Shown piece by piece: positions 27,743 to 36,242 of a stretch of DNA of 53,804 bases. The translations under genes and the position numbers were made by a program. A model generated the notes under the pieces. It did no database searches and was not told the DNA's origin. It saw nothing but the letters and a program-made list of their open reading frames with translations. The DNA lies in assembly GCA_944322025.1 (NCBI GenBank), contig CALUOH010000045.1, positions 1 to 53,804 on the forward strand, given 5' to 3'. The first letter of the stretch is position 1. Every line of letters begins with the position of its first letter. This DNA is from an uncultured Bacteroidales bacterium. Its GTDB lineage: Bacteria; Bacteroidota; Bacteroidia; Bacteroidales; Paludibacteraceae.

Positions 27743-29527
27743 TCATCTCAGGTTAACGCCTTTCAGCGCGAACTTCTTGCCATCCTGTCTGACCACTATG
27801 CAATAGACCCCGTGCGGATGGTCGAACTCATACTCCTCACCGTCTGCCACGGCCGTCCATACCCTGAGGCCGCCCACTGTGTAGCACGACAGCTCCGCTC
27901 CCGCCGTGAGGTTACAGACCCTGTGGCCCGCTATCTCAGGCCTCGGCGCGGCAGTGTACACATCTTCTCTTTGCCCCGCGAACGCGAAGCCGAATGCCAC
28001 GCCCCCGTCCTCCTCCTTTATGTCATACATCTGGCATGAGTCGAACAGCGTGCAGCTGCTCACCCCCGCGCTCCCGGGGAATACGTCGCCGGGCTTAGAG
28101 TGCCCGTAGTCTCTCCCGTCTGCCTCTATCAGGTCCACGCCCATATTGTCCGGGTCATTATTGACCACATTTCCTATCCATCTACTTTCGTCGAAACTCA
28201 CCTTGGTCACCATCATGCCCGCCCCCGGCAGATACGTGTCCCATCCCTCCCGCGCACGGTATTCCAGCATATAGAACGTCTCCGGATAGGGCGACAGCCC
28301 GTCAAGGTTGTGCGTGCCGTCCCAGCTCACGAGATACGCTCTGTTCGATGTCCCCAGCTCTTCGAGCCGGTAGTCGCCGTCGCTGTTCAATATTTCGGGG
28401 GTGAGCCACCCCATGAAGAAGCGTTCGTAGGCAGAGAACAACGGCGGCGTGCGCCCGTTGTTGTTATACGGGCCGTAGTCCATCACATCCCATGAGTCGA
28501 GCGTCTTGTGTGTCGCCCCGTTGGTAGTGTACAGGTCTGGCAGCCCCAGTACATGGGAGAACTCGTGGCAGAATGTGCCTATGCCGCACATATTGCTCCC
28601 CCCGTTGCCTTTCAGCTCCGATGTGCAGGCGTACGTCTCCACCCTCTTCCCGCCGAACTGCACCCCGCCCTCCACATTGTACGGATAGACCACCCAGCTG
28701 TGAGGCCAGATAGTCTCGTCGCCCGCGCCCTCGGCCTCATTGTGCCCCGCGTAATAGACAAACACGAAATCTATCTTGCCGTCGTTGTCCGCGTCATAAT
28801 CGGCCATGTCCACTGCGGCCGACTGGTCCGCCATGAGCTTTGCCAGCGCGTCCACGACCATCTGGTCCGGATGGGTGTCGTTGCCGCTGCGGTCATTGCC
28901 GCCGTAATAGCTCATCTCCCTGTCGAGGTCATACGGGCCGAACACATCGAAATGCGGATTATACTCCCCCGACGACGATGCTCTGAAATAGTCCACGGCC
29001 GAGCCGGTAGCCCCGTTCTCCGAATACCCCTCGCTGTTCAGCATCTCGCCGAACGCCCCGTTTGCATCTGTCGTGACAAACTTCACGTCGGCGAAGTTCA
29101 CCAGCAGCACAAGCCCCTTCCCCGCCGGGTTTCTCTCCACGAACGCACTCTTTGTGGAAACGCCCCTGCCTGCACGGGCGGAAATGGAGCGGCTGCGCAT
29201 CAAAGCCAGTTCTGCGTTGACACTCCCCGCGCCGACGGCACAGGACGGGGCAGGCTCTCCCTCCCTGACCCTCGTCCCCGTAGGCAATATCTCTCCACCC
29301 TCCACGCGGGCATAGGTGTACAACCCCGTGCTGTCCTTGACTATGATATCCCCTCGCTCAGTAGTGACATAATGGAAATGTTCGTCGCCGTGCTTCTGTA
29401 TCATTATCTCGCTGCCGTCCGGCTGAACCGTCGTGAACACCGTCCGCTTGGCGGGCACGGCATATATGTGGCATAACGGGAAGAGTGAAACCACGGCAAT
29501 AAAGAGTAGTCGCTTCATGGTCGTCAT
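27743..29527 (-). CDS. M6 family secreted metalloprotease
   Basis: A 594-residue secreted zinc peptidase (immune inhibitor A-like family). The signal peptide is MTTMKRLLFIAVVSLFPLCHIYA (Met4 is an alternative start). A propeptide-like region runs to ~residue 135, then the catalytic domain: LVNFADVKF, the calcium-loop-like DYDADNDGKIDF (243-254), WPHSWV, and the zinc motif HEFSHVLGLPD (321-331) with Met-turn candidate SWDVMDYG. The last ~70 residues (CYTVGGLRVW ... HGVYCIVVRQDGKKF) look like a degenerate T9SS-type sorting tail. It probably degrades host or dietary protein outside the cell. It has its own promoter and a ~240-base leader with a hairpin just ahead of the start. Confidence 0.9.
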   Translation of the reverse strand: MTTMKRLLFIAVVSLFPLCHIYAVPAKRTVFTTVQPDGSEIMIQKHGDEHFHYVTTERGDIIVKDSTGLYTYARVEGGEILPTGTRVREGEPAPSCAVGAGSVNAELALMRSRSISARAGRGVSTKSAFVERNPAGKGLVLLVNFADVKFVTTDANGAFGEMLNSEGYSENGATGSAVDYFRASSSGEYNPHFDVFGPYDLDREMSYYGGNDRSGNDTHPDQMVVDALAKLMADQSAAVDMADYDADNDGKIDFVFVYYAGHNEAEGAGDETIWPHSWVVYPYNVEGGVQFGGKRVETYACTSELKGNGGSNMCGIGTFCHEFSHVLGLPDLYTTNGATHKTLDSWDVMDYGPYNNNGRTPPLFSAYERFFMGWLTPEILNSDGDYRLEELGTSNRAYLVSWDGTHNLDGLSPYPETFYMLEYRAREGWDTYLPGAGMMVTKVSFDESRWIGNVVNNDPDNMGVDLIEADGRDYGHSKPGDVFPGSAGVSSCTLFDSCQMYDIKEEDGGVAFGFAFAGQREDVYTAAPRPEIAGHRVCNLTAGAELSCYTVGGLRVWTAVADGEEYEFDHPHGVYCIVVRQDGKKFALKGVNLR

Positions 29528-29561
29528 AACTGACTGTTAGTAATGCAGATAAAGAAACCCG

Positions 29562-29596
29562 CCCGCCAGTGGCCTTGCTCTCGGCTGTCTGACGGG
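29562..29596 (-). promoter_or_regulatory. Leader hairpin, possible attenuator ahead of the M6 gene
   Basis: On the minus strand CCCGTCAG (29596-29589) pairs with CTGGCGGG (29569-29562), 8 bp including one G-U, with a smaller inner GCC/GGC helix. It is followed by CGGGTTTCTTT, a weak T-rich tract. It lies 35 bases before the start codon. An attenuator or mRNA-stabilising hairpin is possible. No known riboswitch core is recognised. Confidence 0.35.
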
Positions 29597-29775
29597 ACGC
29601 TGTGGTTTTTCATCAGGTTATAGATTAAGATAAGAAACCATCTCTCTCATATCTCCACTCGCTCCAATGACAGCATTTGTGGAAAAGCTAAACAGTTTCT
29701 AAGATAATGCCGGGCGGAGCCGACTCACACTGCACACTCAGGACAAACGCCCCATGTACATGTGAAAAACATTTG

Positions 29776-29805
29776 CAAATATACAGTAAATTATTTCCCC
29801 TGCAA
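29776..29805 (-). promoter_or_regulatory. Promoter of the M6 protease gene
   Basis: The minus strand reads TTG (29805-29803), a 19-base spacer, then TATATTTG (29783-29776). This is a full match to the Bacteroidota pattern, with transcription expected from about 29769. Confidence 0.7.
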
Positions 29806-29873
29806 GAGCCGTGCGCCATTTTTTATCTCATTCAACAACCTGACGGCGCACCCCGTAACCCCACACATCCCCC

Positions 29874-32693
29874 TCACCTCATCCCCAGCACCTCTCTCAG
29901 GAACGGCGCAGTCGCGCTCTTCTTGCACCTTGCCACCTCCTCCGGAGTGCCGCAGGCCACTATGCTGCCGCCCGCCTTACCCGCCTCCGGGCCTATGTCT
30001 ATGATATGGTCCGCGCATTTCAGCACATCGAGGTTATGCTCTATCACTATCACCGTATTTCCTCGCCCTATCAGCCGTTGCAGCACTCCGAGAAGCACCT
30101 TTATATCCTCGAAATGCAGCCCCGTCGTCGGTTCGTCCAGTATGTACAGCGTCCTCCCAGTGTCCCGTTTGGCCAGTTCCGCCGCTATCTTTATCCTCTG
30201 GCTCTCGCCTCCAGACAGCGTCGTGCTTGACTGCCCGAGCTTGACATAGCCGAGACCCACGTCCTGCAACATCTTCAGCTTGTGTATGAACGTCGGCATA
30301 TTCTCGAAGAACTCCACCGCTTGGTTGATGGTCATGTCGAGCACGTCGGCTATCGACTTACCCTTGAACCTCACCTCCAGTGTCTCCCGGTTATACCTCT
30401 TGCCCCCGCACGCCTCGCACGGCACATACACGTCCGGCAGGAAGTTCATCTCTATGGTCTTGTACCCGTTACCCCCGCACACCTCGCACCGCCCGCCCTT
30501 GGTGTTGAACGAGAAACGCCCCGCCTTGTAACCCCGCGTCTTGGCCTCCGGCAGTTCGGCAAACAGGTTTCTTATGTCGTTGAATATCCCCGTGTACGTC
30601 ACAGGGTTTGACCTCGGCGTGCGCCCTATAGGCTGCTGGTTCACCTCCACCACCTTGTCTATGTACTCCATCCCCTCTATCCCGTCGTATGGCAACGGCA
30701 CTCTCGTGCTCCGGTAAAAATGCCTGCTCAATATGGGCTGCAACGTCTGGTTGATGAGCGACGACTTCCCGCTGCCCGACACGCCCGATATGCAGACCAG
30801 CATCCCCAGCGGAATATCCAGAGTAACGTTCTTGAGGTTATTCCCCCGCGCACCCCGCAGTATGAGGTGATGCCCGTTGCCCTCCCTGCGCCTCTCCGGT
30901 ATCTCTATCGACAGCCGCCGGTTCAGGTAGTTGGCCGTCAGCGTATCCCGCTTCAGCATCTCTGCCGGAGTACCCTCGAACACCACATTGCCCCCCAGCC
31001 GGCCGGCCCTCGGACCCATGTCCACTATGTAGTCCGCAGCCCTCATCATATCCTCGTCATGCTCCACAACTATCACCGAGTTACCCACATCCCGCAGGCT
31101 CTTCAGCGAATTGATGAGCCGCAGGTTGTCCCTCTGGTGAAGACCTATGCTCGGCTCGTCCAGTATATACAGCACATTCACCAGCTGCGACCCTATCTGC
31201 GTCGCCAGCCTTATCCTCTGGCTCTCGCCCCCCGACAGCGTCCCGCTCGCACGGCTCAGCGACAGATACCCCAGCCCCACATCCAGCAGGAAGCGCAGCC
31301 GCGTCCTTATCTCCTTCAGTATCTCCGTCGCTATCGCCCTCTGCTTCGTCTCCAGCCTCTCCTCTATCCCCTCCAGCCACGCGTACAGCTCATCCAGCTG
31401 CATGTCCGACAGCTGCGCTATGTTCTTGTCCAGTATGCGGAAATTCATCGCCTCCCTGTTCAGCCTCGACCCGTGACACTCCGGACACTCCACGACCGAA
31501 TAAAACGACTCCGCCCACTTCTGCTCCGCGCTCTGCCCCTCCTCCTGCTGTAGTTCTATATAGTGCAGCAGACCCTCGTACGGCGTATAGTAGTTCGAGT
31601 CCGACCCTATCGCACCGTTCCTGATGTGCAGCTCCTCGTCGCTCCCGTTCATTATCTCGTCCAGACCCTCCTGCGGAATGTCGCATATCGGCGTCTTCGT
31701 CGTAAAGCCGTACTTCTCCCCTATCGCGCTTATCTGCCAGAATATCATCGTGCTCCTCTCCTTCCCCAGCGGAGTGATGCCCCCTGCGGCTATCGACAGA
31801 CTCCTGTCGGGAATAATCTTCTCCATATCTATCTGCGCCACCGTACCTATACCCTTGCACCTCGGGCAGGCACCCTTCGGCGTATTGAACGAGAAATTAT
31901 GCGGCGCAGGCTCATTGTACGACATCCCCGTATCCGGGTCCATCAGGTGACGCGAAAAATACCTCGGCTCCTTGCTGTCCCTGCATATCACCATCATCAC
32001 ACCCTCACCCTGCTCCATCGCCTTCACCACACTCCGCCGCAGCCGCTGCTCGTCGCTCGGCTTCACCACCAGCTTGTCCACCACCACCTCAATGTCATGG
32101 TTCTTATACCTGTCCAGCTTCATCCCGTAAGTAACCTCCTGCATCTCCCCGTCCACACGCACATTGAGATAACCCTTCTTCCTCACATTCTCGAACAGCT
32201 CCTTATAATGCCCCTTCCTGTTCTTCACCAGCGGCGCGAGTATATAGCACGCCCGCGTATCATACTCCCGCAGTATAAGCGACACTATCTGCTCATCCGA
32301 ATACTTCACCATCCTCTTCCCCGACACATAACTGTACGCATCCCCCGCCCGCGCGAACAGCAGACGCAGGAAATCATATATCTCCGTCACCGTACCCACC
32401 GTCGAACGCGGATTCTTGTTCGTCGTCTTCTGCTCTATCGCTATCACAGGCGAAAGACCCGTAATCTCATCCACATCCGGCCGCTCTATATTCCCCATGA
32501 AATGCCGCGCATACGCCGAAAAAGTCTCGATATACCTCCTCTGACCCTCGGCATAGATAGTGTCAAACGCCAGCGACGACTTCCCGCTGCCGCTCAGACC
32601 CGTAATCACAGTCAACGAATTGCGCGGTATCGTCACATCCACATCCTTCAGATTATGGACCCTCGCGCCCAGAACACTTATATTGTCCGACAT
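29874..32693 (-). CDS. uvrA: Excinuclease ABC subunit A
   Basis: A 939-residue damage-recognition ATPase of nucleotide excision repair. The start is ATG 32693 (MSDNISVLGARVHNLKDV), the universal UvrA N-terminus; the upstream in-frame extension to 32789 crosses a promoter-like box and has no family similarity. Two ABC modules are visible: Walker A GLSGSGKS (32-39) and a second GVSGSGKSS in the C-terminal half, signatures LSGGESQRI (twice), and Walker B LYILDEPSIGLH and LYILDEPTTGLH. Zinc-binding cysteines occur in CPRCKGIG, CPECHGSRL, and CEVCGGNGY...CEACGGKRY. The length is normal. It follows the RNA methyltransferase gene by 144 bases. Confidence 0.97.
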   Translation of the reverse strand: MSDNISVLGARVHNLKDVDVTIPRNSLTVITGLSGSGKSSLAFDTIYAEGQRRYIETFSAYARHFMGNIERPDVDEITGLSPVIAIEQKTTNKNPRSTVGTVTEIYDFLRLLFARAGDAYSYVSGKRMVKYSDEQIVSLILREYDTRACYILAPLVKNRKGHYKELFENVRKKGYLNVRVDGEMQEVTYGMKLDRYKNHDIEVVVDKLVVKPSDEQRLRRSVVKAMEQGEGVMMVICRDSKEPRYFSRHLMDPDTGMSYNEPAPHNFSFNTPKGACPRCKGIGTVAQIDMEKIIPDRSLSIAAGGITPLGKERSTMIFWQISAIGEKYGFTTKTPICDIPQEGLDEIMNGSDEELHIRNGAIGSDSNYYTPYEGLLHYIELQQEEGQSAEQKWAESFYSVVECPECHGSRLNREAMNFRILDKNIAQLSDMQLDELYAWLEGIEERLETKQRAIATEILKEIRTRLRFLLDVGLGYLSLSRASGTLSGGESQRIRLATQIGSQLVNVLYILDEPSIGLHQRDNLRLINSLKSLRDVGNSVIVVEHDEDMMRAADYIVDMGPRAGRLGGNVVFEGTPAEMLKRDTLTANYLNRRLSIEIPERRREGNGHHLILRGARGNNLKNVTLDIPLGMLVCISGVSGSGKSSLINQTLQPILSRHFYRSTRVPLPYDGIEGMEYIDKVVEVNQQPIGRTPRSNPVTYTGIFNDIRNLFAELPEAKTRGYKAGRFSFNTKGGRCEVCGGNGYKTIEMNFLPDVYVPCEACGGKRYNRETLEVRFKGKSIADVLDMTINQAVEFFENMPTFIHKLKMLQDVGLGYVKLGQSSTTLSGGESQRIKIAAELAKRDTGRTLYILDEPTTGLHFEDIKVLLGVLQRLIGRGNTVIVIEHNLDVLKCADHIIDIGPEAGKAGGSIVACGTPEEVARCKKSATAPFLREVLGMR

Positions 32694-32770
32694 ACCCCGA
32701 TACACTTGATTTTTACCGACACACACCCCTCCCCGTGGAGACACGCGTCCCCCGCCCCCGCACATCCATG

Positions 32771-32778
32771 CAAAAATA
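32771..32778 (-). promoter_or_regulatory. Possible -7 box for uvrA
   Basis: The plus strand reads CAAAAATA, i.e. TATTTTTG on the minus strand (TAnnTTTG), 78 bases before the uvrA start. No matching TTG is found at 19-21 bases, so confidence is low to moderate. Confidence 0.4.
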
Positions 32779-32837
32779 ACCCCTTTCACACAACCCGCCT
32801 AATTAAAATATCGTAAAAAGCCCCCGCGCCCTCCCCC

Positions 32838-33380
32838 TCAGCGCAGCCCGCGCGGCAACAGCCCCTTCGACAGCTCCCACATCACAATCCCCGCCGTCAC
32901 GCTCACATTCAGCGAATGCTTCGTCCCGTACTGCGGCAGCTCGATGCACCCCTCGCACGCATCCACCACATCCTGCCTCACCCCCTTCACCTCATTCCCC
33001 AGCACCACGGCATACCTCTCCTCCTCCTCCGTCCTGAAATCCCCCAGCATCACCGACCCCTCAGCCTGCTCCACGGCATACACATGATACCCCTCCCCCT
33101 TCAGCATCTCCACAGCCTCCGCCGTATCCGCGCAATGCTCCCACTCCACCGAAAACTCCGCCCCCAGAGCCGTCTTATGAATCTCCGCATTCGGCGGCGT
33201 CGCCGTAATCCCGCACAGCACAATCCGCTCAACCCTGTACGCGTCCGCCGTCCTGAACACCGACCCCACATTATACAGGCTCCGCACATTATCCAGCACC
33301 ACCACCAGCGGCATCTTCTCCGCCGCCCTGAACTCCTCCGCCGTCATCCTCCCCATCTCCTCCACAAACAGTTTCCTCAT
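32838..33380 (-). CDS. SpoU/TrmH-family RNA 2'-O-ribose methyltransferase
   Basis: A 180-residue SPOUT-fold methyltransferase. The start is ATG 33380 (MRKLFVEEMGRM); the longer frame to 33518 would translate part of a palindromic element and lacks similarity. All three SpoU motifs are visible: motif 1 LDNVRSLYNVGSVFRTADA (~34-52), motif 2 VVLGNEVKGV (~125-135), and motif 3 LPQYGTKHSLNVSVTAGIVMWE (~148-168), which forms the AdoMet-binding knot. It methylates a ribose in tRNA or rRNA. The target nucleotide cannot be deduced, since TrmH, TrmL and RlmB share these motifs. It is shorter than RlmB (no L30e-like substrate domain). Confidence 0.9.
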   Translation of the reverse strand: MRKLFVEEMGRMTAEEFRAAEKMPLVVVLDNVRSLYNVGSVFRTADAYRVERIVLCGITATPPNAEIHKTALGAEFSVEWEHCADTAEAVEMLKGEGYHVYAVEQAEGSVMLGDFRTEEEERYAVVLGNEVKGVRQDVVDACEGCIELPQYGTKHSLNVSVTAGIVMWELSKGLLPRGLR

Positions 33381-33475
33381 ATTCCTTCCTCCATCATTTC
33401 CATAATAAAAACAAAACACCCCGCTCCATAGCCCCGTTCTCAAAAACACCTGTTTTGCTGCACTTTCATCAAGGT

Positions 33476-33588
33476 GCGTCAGAATAGGCAAGATGCAAGG
33501 CACCAAGGGTGAGGGCAAAGGAGTTTACTGGAGTAAATGACTGCGCCCTCATCCCGAAGGTAACGCGGCAGATTGCCCATTATGACGC
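33476..33588. repeat. 113-bp imperfect palindrome (REP/MITE-like) overlapping a gene 3' end
   Basis: Outer arms GCGTCAGAATAGGCAA (33476-33491) and TTGCCCATTATGACGC (33573-33588) are complementary at 14 of 16 positions. The middle arms GGGTGAGGGC (33507-33516) and GCCCTCATCCC (33545-33555) pair. The core is TTTACT-GG-AGTAAA (33524-33537). All share one centre near 33531. The right half encodes the last ~13 residues of the 186-residue ORF. The element looks like a mobile or dispersed palindrome, or a very large hairpin. No transposase lies beside it. Confidence 0.7.
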
Positions 33589-34109
33589 GCCGTTCTCCTC
33601 TCCTCATACATCCTCGCCCTCCTCTGCACCACCTCCACCCACCTGCTCCTCGGCCTGAACGCCCTCATAACATCCTCATCATCAACATACTCCTCACCCT
33701 CCGACATAGCCTCCATCTCCCGCTGTCTCCTCTCCTCCTGCCTTGCACGCCGCTCCGCCGCCACACGCCTCATCCTCTCCACATCATCCTCCCGCAACGC
33801 CTCCTCAGCCCTAAGCCGCCTCATATAATACGCCACACACGCCCCCCTGCCTGTCTTATAACCCATCTCCGCCGCATGCGTATCCCAGTACAACCTACGT
33901 TCCGCACATTCCAATTCCCTCTTCGCCAGCGCGCTCGCCCGTGCCATCAACGCCCTCATCCTCAGCTGCGCCTCACTGTCCGGCTGCCGTATCTCCACCG
34001 CATCGATAGTATACACCTTCCCCCACCGGACTGTGATGCGCAGCCCGGAGGAACGCATGCGCCGCCTGACATAGGGGACGTAGCCGAGTGATACAAGTCC
34101 GAGTCTCAT
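33549..34109 (-). CDS. Hypothetical basic, coiled-coil-rich protein
   Basis: A 186-residue protein from ATG 34109 that I do not recognise. The N-terminal ~50 residues look beta-rich (LRITVRWGKVYTIDAVEI). Residues ~50-150 are strongly charged and helical (ERMRRVAAERRARQEERRQREMEAM), likely coiled coil, with an acidic break EGEEYVDDED at ~137-146. There is no signal peptide or membrane segment. The last ~13 residues (HNGQSAALPSG) are encoded by the right arm of a palindromic element, so the native C-terminus has probably been replaced. It stands alone between the RNA methyltransferase and the divergent xseA. It could be a degraded mobile-element gene or a lineage-specific protein. The length and frame intactness favour a real gene, but not certainly. 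Confidence 0.5.
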   Translation of the reverse strand: MRLGLVSLGYVPYVRRRMRSSGLRITVRWGKVYTIDAVEIRQPDSEAQLRMRALMARASALAKRELECAERRLYWDTHAAEMGYKTGRGACVAYYMRRLRAEEALREDDVERMRRVAAERRARQEERRQREMEAMSEGEEYVDDEDVMRAFRPRSRWVEVVQRRARMYEERRTARHNGQSAALPSG

Positions 34110-34210
34110 GTTGCCGTGGTTTGTTGGTTATTCGGGTGCGAATATAAGGCTTATTTTTGGGATTTGCAAGGCTTATTAGGTTAAGGGAAGTTATTGTGGA
34201 GTGGGCTGGG

Positions 34211-34274
34211 GCTTCGGAGGGGCTCCGTAGGGTGTCCGTAGCCGCTTCGGCGAGAGTAGGTGTTTTTAACTCTG
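34211..34274 (-). repeat. Dispersed intergenic repeat, copy C
   Basis: The minus strand reads AGAGTTAAAAACACC, TACTCTCG, then GGCTACGGACACCC and CCCCTCCGAAG. It is the only copy in minus orientation, with its 5' end facing the xseA promoter. Confidence 0.75.
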
Positions 34275-34392
34275 ATTAACACAGCCTCCCGTCCGGCTAA
34301 ACATACCCCCTCCCCTCTCCGCACCACCCTCCAAACCCTGCCCCTGCCCACAGACCTCGCACCCACTCCCCACAAATACCCCTCTCCCCCCG

Positions 34393-34423
34393 TTGCCCCA
34401 ACGGATATTTTTTCCTACTTTTG
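34393..34423 (+). promoter_or_regulatory. Promoter of xseA
   Basis: TTG (34393-34395), a 20-base spacer and TACTTTTG (34416-34423) match the Bacteroidota consensus. The leader to ATG 34476 would be about 45 bases. Confidence 0.75.
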
Positions 34424-34475
34424 CCCTGCGGAGCAACGCTCACACGCAGCACCCCTCCGCACAGACACAACACCC

Positions 34476-35876
34476 ATGGTCAACAGCAGCATAAAGACAT
34501 ACAGCCTCTCCGAACTCGCCCGCGCAGTCCGGCAGGGCATCACCCGCGCCTTCCCCTCCCCGGTAGTGGTCTGCGCCGAGATAAGCCAGCTGAACCTCAA
34601 CGCGAAATCCGGCCACTGCTACCTTGACCTCGTAGAGAAAGACCCCTCGCGCGACGGCTTCATCGCCAAGCTCCCCGCCGTCATCTGGCGCAGCCGCTAC
34701 ACGGAGATAGCCCGCGAATTCATGCTCCAGACAGGCATGCCCCTCGCCGCAGGCATATCAGTCATGGCAACAGTCACCGTCGAATTCAACGAACTCTACG
34801 GCCTCAAGCTCTTCATCGAAAGCATAGACCCCACATACACCGTAGGCGACATGGCGCTCCGCCGCCGCGAGATAATAGAGACACTCCGCCGCGAAGGCGT
34901 CTCCGGCATGAACCGCGCCCTGCCCCTCCCACGCCTCATGCGCCGCATCGCCGTCATATCCAGCGAGACCGCCGCAGGTTACGAAGACTTCATCCACCAG
35001 CTGAAAAGCAACAGCGGCGGATACATCTTCTACACACGCCTCTTCCCAGCCGTCATGCAGGGCGAACAGACCGAAGAGAGCGTCACCGCAGCCCTCTCCC
35101 TCATCGCCGCCGATGCCGAGCTCTACGACTGCGCGGTCATAATACGCGGCGGAGGAGCCTCCGCAGACCTACAGGCGTTCGACAGCCTCGGCCTCGCACG
35201 CATCTGCGCGCAGTTCCCCATCCCCGTCCTCACGGGCATAGGCCACACGCGCGACGAGAGCGTGGTCGACATGGTCGCCGCCCTCCCGCTCAAGACCCCC
35301 ACAGCCGTCGCCTCATTCCTCATCGAACACATGGCCGCCGCCGACAGCGAACTCTCCCGCCTCTCCGCCCGCATCAAGGACTCCACCCTGCGCGCACTCG
35401 CCGACGAACGCGAATGGCTCACCCGCTGCTCCTACGACATACAGCGGCTCACGTCGCGCCGCACCTCACGCGCCGAAGCCGCCGTGCACAGGCTCGCCTA
35501 CACCCTCCGCAGCGCAGTGGCCGGCCGCCTCTCCTCGTCGCGCTACACGCTCATGGAGAGGGAAAACCGCATGAAGCACACAGCACAGGCGCGCCTCTCC
35601 GCCGACAGCGGCATGCTCGACACCCGCCGCCGCGCCGCCATAGCCGCCGCCCGCCGCGCCCTCGCACGCGAACGGGACACGCTCGACAGCCTGAGCCAGA
35701 AGACATCCCTGCTCAACCCCGAAAACCTCCTGCGACGCGGCTACACACTAACCGAATGCGGCGGCCGCATAGTGACCTCCACATCACAGCTCAACGTAGG
35801 CGACACCATAATGACCCACTTCTTCGACGGCAACGTGACCTCCACCGTCGACGAGATACCAGACATAAGAATCTAA
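34476..35876 (+). CDS. xseA: Exodeoxyribonuclease VII large subunit
   Basis: A 466-residue catalytic subunit of the bidirectional single-strand-specific exonuclease VII. The start is ATG 34476 (MVNSSIKTYSLSELARAVRQG), just after a strong promoter; the longer frame to 34260 reads through promoter and repeat DNA. An N-terminal OB-fold (~1-105) is followed by the catalytic core with IAVISSETAAGYEDF, RGGGASADLQAFDSLGLARI and IPVLTGIGHTRDESVVDMVA (~120-300), then a long Arg-rich coiled-coil region and the C-terminal LLRRGYTLTECGGRIVTS motif. The residue order matches the family and the length is slightly above the E. coli protein. xseB follows after 23 bases, so both subunits are co-expressed. Confidence 0.96.
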   Translation: MVNSSIKTYSLSELARAVRQGITRAFPSPVVVCAEISQLNLNAKSGHCYLDLVEKDPSRDGFIAKLPAVIWRSRYTEIAREFMLQTGMPLAAGISVMATVTVEFNELYGLKLFIESIDPTYTVGDMALRRREIIETLRREGVSGMNRALPLPRLMRRIAVISSETAAGYEDFIHQLKSNSGGYIFYTRLFPAVMQGEQTEESVTAALSLIAADAELYDCAVIIRGGGASADLQAFDSLGLARICAQFPIPVLTGIGHTRDESVVDMVAALPLKTPTAVASFLIEHMAAADSELSRLSARIKDSTLRALADEREWLTRCSYDIQRLTSRRTSRAEAAVHRLAYTLRSAVAGRLSSSRYTLMERENRMKHTAQARLSADSGMLDTRRRAAIAAARRALARERDTLDSLSQKTSLLNPENLLRRGYTLTECGGRIVTSTSQLNVGDTIMTHFFDGNVTSTVDEIPDIRI

Positions 35877-35899
35877 AACTACAATCACATATAAAACCT

Positions 35900-36100
35900 A
35901 TGGGAAAGACAAAACTGACATACGACGATGCCATGGACAGGCTGACCGCCATCGTAGCCGAGATAGAAGGGGGCGAACTCTCAATCTCCGCCCTGACAGC
36001 CAAAGTGAAGGAGGCAATGGAGCTTGTCCGCTTCTGCCGTTCGCAGCTCAACGAAGTACAGGAAGAGATAGAGCAGATATTCGACGGCGAGGACCGCTGA
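35900..36100 (+). CDS. xseB: Exodeoxyribonuclease VII small subunit
   Basis: A 66-residue protein starting at ATG 35900 (MGKTKLTYDDAMDRLTAIV). It has the two-helix XseB signature: YDDAMDRLTAIVAEIEGGELSI, then a second helix with the conserved L...A...V(R)xCRxQL pattern (LVRFCRSQLNEVQEEIEQIF). It forms the coiled-coil partner of XseA. A longer frame upstream in the same register (to 35414) is a shadow inside xseA. It ends 142 bases before ansA, which has its own -7 box. Confidence 0.93.
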   Translation: MGKTKLTYDDAMDRLTAIVAEIEGGELSISALTAKVKEAMELVRFCRSQLNEVQEEIEQIFDGEDR

Positions 36101-36163
36101 CCTCCCCGCCCTCCCGGTGTGCAAAAACATGGATGCACCCATGGCTCATATCCGATTTTTCGC

Positions 36164-36171
36164 TACTTTTG
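36164..36171 (+). promoter_or_regulatory. Likely -7 box of ansA
   Basis: TACTTTTG fits TAnnTTTG exactly and is identical to the xseA box. The -33 position has no clear TTG. The leader to ATG 36243 is about 65 bases. Confidence 0.5.
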
Positions 36172-36242
36172 CCTTACACAACAGGGCTGCACTCCGCTGA
36201 CGGTCAGCGCGGCTGCCGCCCTGCATCCAACAACTGATAAAT

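Larger units (their letters stand above)
29528..29873. other. Long leader and upstream region of the M6 protease gene
   Basis: The region holds the M6 promoter (29776-29805), a transcribed leader of ~240 bases including a hairpin at 29562-29596, and about 70 bases past the uvrA stop. No coding region is supported; the plus-strand open frames here run into uvrA antisense. Confidence 0.6.
34110..34475. other. Divergent intergenic region with repeat copy C and the xseA promoter
   Basis: It holds repeat copy C on the minus strand (34211-34274), then a ~115-base C-rich, G-poor tract, then the xseA promoter (34393-34423) and a ~45-base leader. I see no coding region. Confidence 0.7.

Noticed and set aside
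31563..32816. 417-residue plus-strand open frame opposite uvrA
   Set aside because: Antisense of a conserved gene with low-complexity basic translation.
34260..34475. N-terminal 72-residue extension of XseA
   Set aside because: It would start upstream of the promoter and read repeat-adjacent C-rich DNA. The conserved N-terminus begins at 34476.
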